A program made the translations under genes and the position numbers. 63,751 bases of DNA, taken from Actinoplanes palleronii (lineage in GTDB: Bacteria; Actinomycetota; Actinomycetes; Mycobacteriales; Micromonosporaceae). The stretch is from positions 1 through 63,751 of the forward strand of contig NZ_BOMS01000098.1 in the NCBI RefSeq assembly GCF_016862315.1, in the 5' to 3' direction. The notes beneath the pieces were generated by a model. It saw nothing but the letters and a program-made list of their open reading frames with translations. It was not told the DNA's origin and did not search any database. Shown in pieces: positions 58,268 to 63,751 of the stretch (position 1 is its first letter; each line of letters starts with the position of its first letter).

Positions 58268-60310
58268 GTGCACATGGGTGTCATGGCTTACCCCCTCCGG
58301 TACGCGCTCGCCGACCTTGCCCTCGCGCTCAGCCGCGCGGTGGCGGATCCGGCCGAGGTGCGGTCCACCGCGGCTCACGTCGCCGCCGACATGATCGGTG
58401 ACGGCGCCGGCGTGCAGCTGCTCCGCGACGACGGGCGGTACGAGGAGATCTCGTACCACCACGTGGAGGACGACCGCTCCGGTCCGCTGGCGCGGGTGCT
58501 GGACCGGGCCGGTCAGGCGCCCGACGACGAGTACTCGACCACGCTCGCCGCCAGCCGCCGCCCGATCGTGCTGGCCGGTGACTCCGCGGCGGCCCTGGCC
58601 ACCCCGGAGCACGGTGTGACCGCGGCGGTGCTCTGCCCGGTGATCGTGGACAACACGTACTGCGGGTATCTGATCCTGACCCGGCACACCCCGGACGCGT
58701 TCTACTCGACCCCGGAGGTCGAGCTGGCCCGGGACATCGCCGGTGAGCTGTCGCTCGCGGTGTCCAGCGCCCGCGCCCAGGAACGGCTGCGCGCCTCCGA
58801 GGAGCGGTACCGGCGGGTGCTGGAGACCATCCCGGAAGGGGTGCTGCAGCTCGACCCGGAGGGTGTCGCGACGTACGCGAACGAGCCGATCGGCGTGGTC
58901 CTCGGCATGCCCCGCAGCGAGCTGATCGGGGTGTCGCTGCGCGGCTTCCTGGACAACGTGGGGCAGAAGGAGCTGGAACGCCGGATCACCGAGTGCCGCC
59001 AGGGCCGGTCCACGGTGGGCGCCACCCGGATGATGCGCGCCGACGGCTCCCGGCGCAGCGTACGGATGAGCATGATGCCGATCCGGGACGACCACGGCGA
59101 CTTCGCCGGTGTGCTCTGCATGATCACCGACACCACCGACCACATCGACGCGCGCGGGCTCAAGCGGCAGCTCGACCACCTGCGCCGGCTGGACAGCCTG
59201 GGCCAGCTGATCGGCGGCCTGTCGCACGACTTCAACAACCTGATGACGGTGGTGGCCGGCTCGGCCGACATGATCCTGAGCAGTGTCGCGGAGGGCTCGC
59301 CGGAGGAGCAGCTGGCCAAGGACATCCTGGACGCGGTGTCCACCGGGCGGACCCTGACCCATCAGCTGCTCGCGTTCGGCCGCAGCGAGGGCAACCGGCC
59401 CGAGGTGATCCCGATCCCGGACCTGCTCACCGACGTGCAGTCGCTGTTCAGTCGGACGCTGGGGGAGCGGATCGGCCTGGACCTGACGTTCGGCCCGGAC
59501 GTCTGGCCGGTCAAGGCGGAACGCGGCCCGCTCGAGCAGGCCCTGGTCAACCTGGCCGCGAACGCCCGGGACGCGATGCTGCACGGCGGCATGCTGCGGG
59601 TGGCCGCCACCAACGAGTTGGTCGCGCCCGGCCAGCTCGCCGAGGGCGCGCCGAACGGCAAGCTGGTGCACCTGGTGGTCACCGACACCGGCACCGGCAT
59701 GGAGGACGAGGTCCGCAAGCGGGCCCTGGAGCCGTTCTTCACCACCCGGCCCACCGCGGCCGGGCTGGGCCTGGCCACCACGGCCGGCATCGTGCAGAAC
59801 CTGGGCGGGCACATCGCGCTGGAGTCGAAGCCGCGGATGGGCACCACGGTGCACATCTACCTGCCGGCCGCCGAGGAGCGTCCGCAGCCGTCCGGCGAGC
59901 GCAAGGACAAGTCCGCGGTGATCGGCCGGGTGCTGATCGTCGAGGACCAGCCGGACGTGGCGCAGCTGGTCCAGCGCCTGATCGCGCCGGCCGGCTACGA
60001 GATCAGCGTGGCCACCGACGCGCTCACCGCGGTCACCCAGGTGGCCTCCGGCGCCCGCCCGGACCTGCTGATCACCGACGTGGTGATGCCGACCATGACC
60101 GGCCCGGAGCTGGCCGGGGCGCTGCGTACGCACCAGCCGGACCTGCCGGTGCTCTACATGTCCGGGTACACCGCGGCGTCGCTCGGCCCGCAGCTGCAGC
60201 TGGACGAGAACAGCATGCTGCTGGAGAAGCCGTTCACCAGGTCGACCCTGCTGGGCGCGATCCGCTCGCTGTGCGGCCCGCAACCGATGCCAGGAGCTGC
60301 GGCGAGCTGA
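58268..60310 (+). CDS. GAF-PAS hybrid histidine kinase with receiver domain
   Basis: 680 aa from GTG 58268 (ATG 58274 and 58283 are near alternatives). GAF-like ~10-165 (LILTRHTPDAFYSTPEVELA), PAS ~170-292 (ERYRRVLETIPEGVLQLDPE; MMPIRDDHGDFAGVLCMITD), HisKA with His320 in GGLSHDFNNLMTVV, HATPase_c (QALVNLAANARDAML; VTDTGTGMEDEV; GLGLATTAGIVQ) and a C-terminal receiver (VLIVEDQPDVAQLVQ; DLLITDVVMPTMTGPEL; YMSGYTA; EKPFT). NtrB-like H-box (HDFNN) and no membrane segment, so cytosolic. A following Ser/Thr kinase on the same strand is 150 bp away. Confidence 0.92.
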   Translation: MHMGVMAYPLRYALADLALALSRAVADPAEVRSTAAHVAADMIGDGAGVQLLRDDGRYEEISYHHVEDDRSGPLARVLDRAGQAPDDEYSTTLAASRRPIVLAGDSAAALATPEHGVTAAVLCPVIVDNTYCGYLILTRHTPDAFYSTPEVELARDIAGELSLAVSSARAQERLRASEERYRRVLETIPEGVLQLDPEGVATYANEPIGVVLGMPRSELIGVSLRGFLDNVGQKELERRITECRQGRSTVGATRMMRADGSRRSVRMSMMPIRDDHGDFAGVLCMITDTTDHIDARGLKRQLDHLRRLDSLGQLIGGLSHDFNNLMTVVAGSADMILSSVAEGSPEEQLAKDILDAVSTGRTLTHQLLAFGRSEGNRPEVIPIPDLLTDVQSLFSRTLGERIGLDLTFGPDVWPVKAERGPLEQALVNLAANARDAMLHGGMLRVAATNELVAPGQLAEGAPNGKLVHLVVTDTGTGMEDEVRKRALEPFFTTRPTAAGLGLATTAGIVQNLGGHIALESKPRMGTTVHIYLPAAEERPQPSGERKDKSAVIGRVLIVEDQPDVAQLVQRLIAPAGYEISVATDALTAVTQVASGARPDLLITDVVMPTMTGPELAGALRTHQPDLPVLYMSGYTAASLGPQLQLDENSMLLEKPFTRSTLLGAIRSLCGPQPMPGAAAS

Positions 60311-60463
60311 GCAGAAGAGCGGAACGAGATCCACTGGGATCCGTGACGGTCGGGGTGTCGCTCGTGCCTGAGCGTGCGAATCTACGTCGGGGGACTTGCC
60401 AGACCTTCTGGACAAAACGCAGGATTCCGGGGCATTGCCGTCAGGCGAGAGGACCCCGGAGTG

Positions 60464-62104
60464 ATGGAGGATCCCACGCAGGATCCCACCGACAGCGCTG
60501 AACTTGCCGGACGCTGTGTCGGAAATTCGTACCGCCTGGTCAGACCGATCGGGCAGGGTGCGACCGGCACCGTCTGGCAGGGCGAGGACCGCGCCACGAA
60601 GGAGAAGGTCGCGGTCAAGCTCCTGCACGAGAGCCTGTTGCGCCAGCCCCGGCTGGTCACCCGGTTCGTGCAGGAGCGGACCATCCTGCTGATGCTCCGG
60701 CACCGCAACGTGGTGCGAGTACGTGATTTGTTCAGCGTCGGGGAGACCCTCGGGCTGGTGATGGACCTGGTGGCCGGCGGCAGCCTGCGCGACCACCTGG
60801 AACGCGAACGGACCATGGCGCCCGCGGAGGCCGCCCGGCTCGCCGCGCAGGTCGCCGACGCCCTTGCCGAGGCGCACGAGCTGGGCATCATCCACCGGGA
60901 CCTGAAACCGGACAACATCCTGGTGCTGGAGAAGAACGGCAAGCTGGAGACCCGGCTCACCGACTTCGGCATCGCCCGGATCCTCACCGTCCCGAGCATG
61001 ACCACGCCGAACGCGGTGGTCGGCACCCCGCACTACATGGCGCCGGAGGCGTTCCACGGCGTCACGCCCAGCCCGGCCACCGACGTCTACGCGCTCGGCG
61101 TGCTGCTCTACGAGCTGGTCTCCGGGCAGCCGCCGTACCTGAGCGACTCGGTGCCGGAGCTGATGCGGATGCACGCCGAGAGCCGCCCGTACCGGCGCAG
61201 CGGGGTGCCGGACGAACTCTGGCGGATCATCCGCGCCTGCCTGTCGGCCAAGCCCAAGCAGCGCCCGGCCGCCCCCGCGCTGGTCCGGGAGCTGCGGATG
61301 CTGTCGCGCAAGCTGGCCGGGATCGCCCCGCTGCCACCACCCCCGCCGCCGAGCCTGGCGGTGGCCGATCCGGACGACATGGCCGTCGAACCGCCCGAGC
61401 TGCGGTCCGCGATCCAGCTGCCGCGCGGCGGGCGGCACGCGGTGCCCCGGGCCCGCAAACGCAACGACGTGCCCGGTCATCGCTGGGCCCGGCCCGGTGC
61501 GGCGGTCGCGGTGATCGCCGGGGTGCTGATCGCCTCCGGCGTGGCGACGTCGGTCTGGCGCCGCGCCCCGGACCCGGTGGCGTTACCGAACGTAACCTCG
61601 ATCTCGGCCCCTCCGCCACGCCCGGTCGCCGCCGCACCCCGCAAGACCAAGAAGAAGATCAAACCCTCTCCGGTACGAACGAAGCACGCCGTCCAGCCCC
61701 GTCGCACCCGGACGCATCAGCCCCAGCCCGAGCGGCAGGCGTACGGCCCCTGGGAGTGCGCACAGGGCTTCGTCTTCGACCTGTCCACGCGCAGTCCGCT
61801 CGTGCCGCGCTCGTGCCACTCGGTCGGCCGGGGTGTGCAGTTCCAGGCCTCGCTGACCGCGCCGGCCGGTGGCCACGCCCGCATCGAGGTGACCCTGCGT
61901 GACGCCGACACGGGGCGTACCGTGGCCGGCCCGACCACCTGCGCCGACCTGACGTTCACCCCCGGTGCGATGACCAAGGCGTGCGGCCCGGGCGGCGCCA
62001 GACCCCGCAAAGGCCGCAGCTACACGGTGGTGATGGCGTACCGGTACGAGCGCGGCGGACGCACGTCGGCGAGCACAGCGCGGGGTCGAGTCTTCACGTG
62101 GTGA
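60464..62104 (+). CDS. Membrane Ser/Thr protein kinase (PknB family)
   Basis: 546 aa from ATG 60464 (AGAGG upstream). Kinase domain ~20-285: Gly loop IGQGATGTVWQG, Lys52 in VAVKLL, catalytic IIHRDLKPDN, LTDFGIARI, VVGTPHYMAPEA, all residues intact. A Pro-rich juxtamembrane (PLPPPPPPSL), basic stretch, membrane helix (AAVAVIAGVLIASGVATSVW, ~345-364), Lys/Arg/His-rich linker and an external ~110-residue beta domain with three or four Cys (PWECAQGFVF; SCHSVGRG; PTTCADLTF; KACGPGG). No PASTA repeats. It likely senses something outside through the Cys-rich domain. Confidence 0.92.
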   Translation: MEDPTQDPTDSAELAGRCVGNSYRLVRPIGQGATGTVWQGEDRATKEKVAVKLLHESLLRQPRLVTRFVQERTILLMLRHRNVVRVRDLFSVGETLGLVMDLVAGGSLRDHLERERTMAPAEAARLAAQVADALAEAHELGIIHRDLKPDNILVLEKNGKLETRLTDFGIARILTVPSMTTPNAVVGTPHYMAPEAFHGVTPSPATDVYALGVLLYELVSGQPPYLSDSVPELMRMHAESRPYRRSGVPDELWRIIRACLSAKPKQRPAAPALVRELRMLSRKLAGIAPLPPPPPPSLAVADPDDMAVEPPELRSAIQLPRGGRHAVPRARKRNDVPGHRWARPGAAVAVIAGVLIASGVATSVWRRAPDPVALPNVTSISAPPPRPVAAAPRKTKKKIKPSPVRTKHAVQPRRTRTHQPQPERQAYGPWECAQGFVFDLSTRSPLVPRSCHSVGRGVQFQASLTAPAGGHARIEVTLRDADTGRTVAGPTTCADLTFTPGAMTKACGPGGARPRKGRSYTVVMAYRYERGGRTSASTARGRVFTW

Positions 62105-62151
62105 CACAGCCCACTAAGATCCGTCGATACGCCGGGAGGGGGCTACCCGTC

Positions 62152-62811
62152 ATGAGCTTCGATCTGTACGTCTGGCACGAGCCGGACCCGATCACACCCG
62201 TCATCGCCGAGAACAAACTGCGCCGGTGGCGCGAGGGGGAGGCCGGCGTCTTCCGGCCGCACCCCGCCGTACCGGAAATGCTCGCGGCCCTGCAGGGCCG
62301 ATTCCCACCGAACGCCGGGGCGTGGACCGTCGCGCCCACCCCGTCCGACGCGATCCTGGCCCTGGCGGTCAGCTGGTCGCGAGCCGGCGAGGTCGGCGCG
62401 GCCACCGTCGCGCTGGCCCGCGAACACGGCCTGATCTGTTACGAGCCGCAGAGCCACCTGCTCAACCCGAACGCGGCCGGCCACGCGCCCGGCTTCACCC
62501 TGACGTCGGCGACCGGACCGGACATCCCGGACCCGTCGCCGGACCGGATCGAGGCGCTGGTCAGCGCGCTCGGCCCGGAGAACCACTTCCTGATCCTGGA
62601 ACGCTCGGACGGCTGGTTCGTCCAGGTGGGCTACGGTCCGGCGGCCGGCGCGGAACCCGGCTGGTACGCCCTGGAGTACCGGGAGAGCGTGCCGGAGAAG
62701 CACTTCCGCACCGAGACGGTCGACGAGGTGGAGGCGGCCCGCCTGCTGATCGATTTCCAGGCCGGTTCGGACGCGTGGAAACGCCGCCACAAGTGGCGTC
62801 CGCTGTTCTGA
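62152..62811 (+). CDS. Hypothetical protein resembling polymorphic-toxin immunity proteins
   Basis: 219 aa from ATG 62152. Opening MSFDLYVWHEPDPITP is the pattern of a family seen as immunity proteins or next to toxin genes in actinobacteria; a middle TPSDAILALAVSWSRAGEVG and the C-terminal FLILERSDGWFVQVGYGP, GWYALEYRE and SVPEKHFRT follow an Imm1-like order. No toxin gene is visible in this window. Function is inferred from pattern memory only. Strong terminator follows. Confidence 0.6.
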   Translation: MSFDLYVWHEPDPITPVIAENKLRRWREGEAGVFRPHPAVPEMLAALQGRFPPNAGAWTVAPTPSDAILALAVSWSRAGEVGAATVALAREHGLICYEPQSHLLNPNAAGHAPGFTLTSATGPDIPDPSPDRIEALVSALGPENHFLILERSDGWFVQVGYGPAAGAEPGWYALEYRESVPEKHFRTETVDEVEAARLLIDFQAGSDAWKRRHKWRPLF

Positions 62812-62826
62812 GCTGCTCACACGCCG

Positions 62827-62857
62827 AAGCGCCTGTCCCCGGTGGGGGCAGGCGCTT
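62827..62857. terminator. Bidirectional hairpin
   Basis: 14-bp stem AAGCGCCTGTCCCC (62827-62840) with 62844-62857 (one wobble), loop GGT, T-tract TTTC. Between convergent genes. Confidence 0.85.
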
Positions 62858-62873
62858 TCGCTGTGCGCGGGGG

Positions 62874-63173
62874 TCAGCGGTTGCGGACGGCCTCGGCCAG
62901 CATCCGGACGAACTCCGGGTCGTCCTCGGGGCCGATCGGCGCGGTCCGGGTGGTCCGGGTCCGGGTGGTCCGGTTCACGGCCGGAGTGGCGCTGGCCCGG
63001 CCGGCCCGGAACCAGGCGATCGCCCCGGCAATCGGGCAGATCACGACGAGCACCAGCCACGCGCCCCGCGGGAAGTGCCGCACCGCGGACCGCTCGGTGA
63101 GCAGGCAGTCGATCAGCGCGACGACGGAGAGTGCGACGGTCACCAGGAAGAAAAGCGTGTTCACTCGGGCCAT
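62874..63173 (-). CDS. Small two-TM protein with PLDc_N-like domain
   Basis: 99 aa from ATG 63173 (AGGA upstream). Two membrane helices (TLFFLVTVALSVVALIDCLL; AWLVLVVICPIAGAIAWFRA) with the RHFPRG-x-W link that defines the phospholipase-D-nuclease N-terminal-like domain of small actinobacterial membrane proteins. A Thr/Arg-rich tail (NRTTRTRTTRTAP) and acidic end follow. Function unknown. Confidence 0.75.
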   Translation of the reverse strand: MARVNTLFFLVTVALSVVALIDCLLTERSAVRHFPRGAWLVLVVICPIAGAIAWFRAGRASATPAVNRTTRTRTTRTAPIGPEDDPEFVRMLAEAVRNR

Positions 63174-63751
63174 GTGCAGGAATCCTGCCGCCGGCCGGCA
63201 GCAGCCAGGTTCCCCGCGGGTTGCCGCTGCGGTGCCATCCTTGCGAGAGGTCCTGGTCCACGTTCTGAAAACGGCGGTCACTTCCATGATCAAAGCTGGT
63301 CAGGCGTATCGGCTCGCCTTTCCGGCCGGTGCCGGGTGCAGCCGTTGCCTCCCGCCGCGGGCGTGAACGAGGACGGCCGCGGTGTGCGTTCCGGTTCCCG
63401 GCTGGTCCTCAGGGGTGCCTGCCCGTCCTCGAGACACCCCTGAGGACCAGCCGGTAACGCCGAGCGTGCGGGCGGTCCGGGCGGCGGTGCGGGCGGGGTG
63501 GTGCGGGTGACCGGGGTGCCGGCGAGTGCACGGTCGCTTTCCGGGCCGGGGTGCAACGATTCGCGCCGGGGTGAACACGGTGTCTGCCTGGGTGAGTGCC
63601 GGGCACGATGATCGCCGGCTATCTGGTCGCTGGTCACCCTGCCGGCGGCGCAGCGGTGCACGATGCCCGAGCGGCTGCGCCTGCCGCTACCGCTGCTGGG
63701 CGGGGTGGGGTGGGGCGGTGAGAGTTCGCAATGCCAGATCGCGTGCGGCTA
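63174..63751. other. Right-end intergenic, no supported gene
   Basis: 578 bp to the window end. Open frames on both strands cross the dispersed palindrome and have no recognisable content. The last ~150 bp could be the start of an unseen gene. Confidence 0.5.
63398..63454. repeat. Dispersed long palindrome, copy 5
   Basis: Left arm 63398-63421 (CCGGCTGGTCCTCAGGGGTG), right arm 63431-63454, about two mismatches, 9-nt loop TCC-centred. No flank similarity to the other copies was seen. Confidence 0.85.

Noticed and set aside
58241..61480. 1079-codon minus-strand frame opposite the hybrid kinase and Ser/Thr kinase
   Set aside because: Runs antisense through two genes with complete catalytic motifs; no coding character.

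Overview
The window is chromosomal DNA of a very high-GC, sporulating, filamentous actinobacterium. An SsgB-type sporulation regulator, a DivIVA-domain coiled-coil protein, SpoU-free GAF-ANTAR regulators, many GTG/TTG starts and several Fn3/TPR and FtsX-type proteins point to the Micromonosporaceae, most likely Actinoplanes or a near relative (inference from protein character, no search run).

Layout. 1-10.3 kb: end of an EEP phosphoesterase, amtB with a convincing GlnR box, a DinB-like protein, a GGDEF cyclase, a TPR/membrane/Fn3 protein, a degenerate TcmP-like protein, Rrf2 and AraC regulators, ssgB, a PGPGW membrane protein and tRNA-Val(CAC). 10.3-16.6 kb: a tightly overlapped minus-strand module of response regulator, sensor kinase, adaptor, ABC ATPase and FtsX/MacB permease, preceded by a lipoprotein. 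16.6-24.4 kb: an island. It opens with a decayed IS630-type element (one nonsense codon, two compensating frameshifts), followed by a RiPP locus of the Fxs type: a 75-aa precursor candidate, an HTH/NB-ARC/TPR protein, an FxsB-like radical SAM/SPASM maturase and an HExxH-domain protein. Codon use here is visibly less GC-extreme than in the flanks. The precursor does not end in the canonical FxSxx-COOH; its core carries F-G-N-F followed by a Pro/Asp-rich tail. This is the most interesting system in the window.

24.4-35 kb: two secreted SGNH esterases (one with a near-perfect CebR operator), a DivIVA-domain protein, a two-component pair next to a fatty-acid desaturase (DesKR-like arrangement), three GAF-ANTAR regulators, a frameshifted nitroreductase and a lipoprotein. 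35-41 kb: a HupE/UreJ-like membrane protein, a secreted metallophosphoesterase with a WxL-like C-terminus, a DUF916 (WxL-interacting) protein and the aminotransferase AlaA. 41-48.4 kb: hypothetical membrane/coiled-coil genes, a TetR-MFS divergent pair, BenE, PnuC (88-bp tail overlap) and CorA. 48.4-55 kb: an ABC exporter with two giant FtsX permeases. 55-63.7 kb: DUF4142 protein, an orphan ABC ATPase with an altered signature loop, an unusual PRPP synthetase, a GAF-PAS hybrid kinase, a Ser/Thr kinase, an immunity-like protein and a small PLDc_N-type membrane protein.

A dispersed long palindrome occurs five times in intergenic sites (788, 26726, 41338, 43098, 63398); two copies share a further ~120 bp. 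A second family of three hairpins with co-varying arms lies at 55985-56164.
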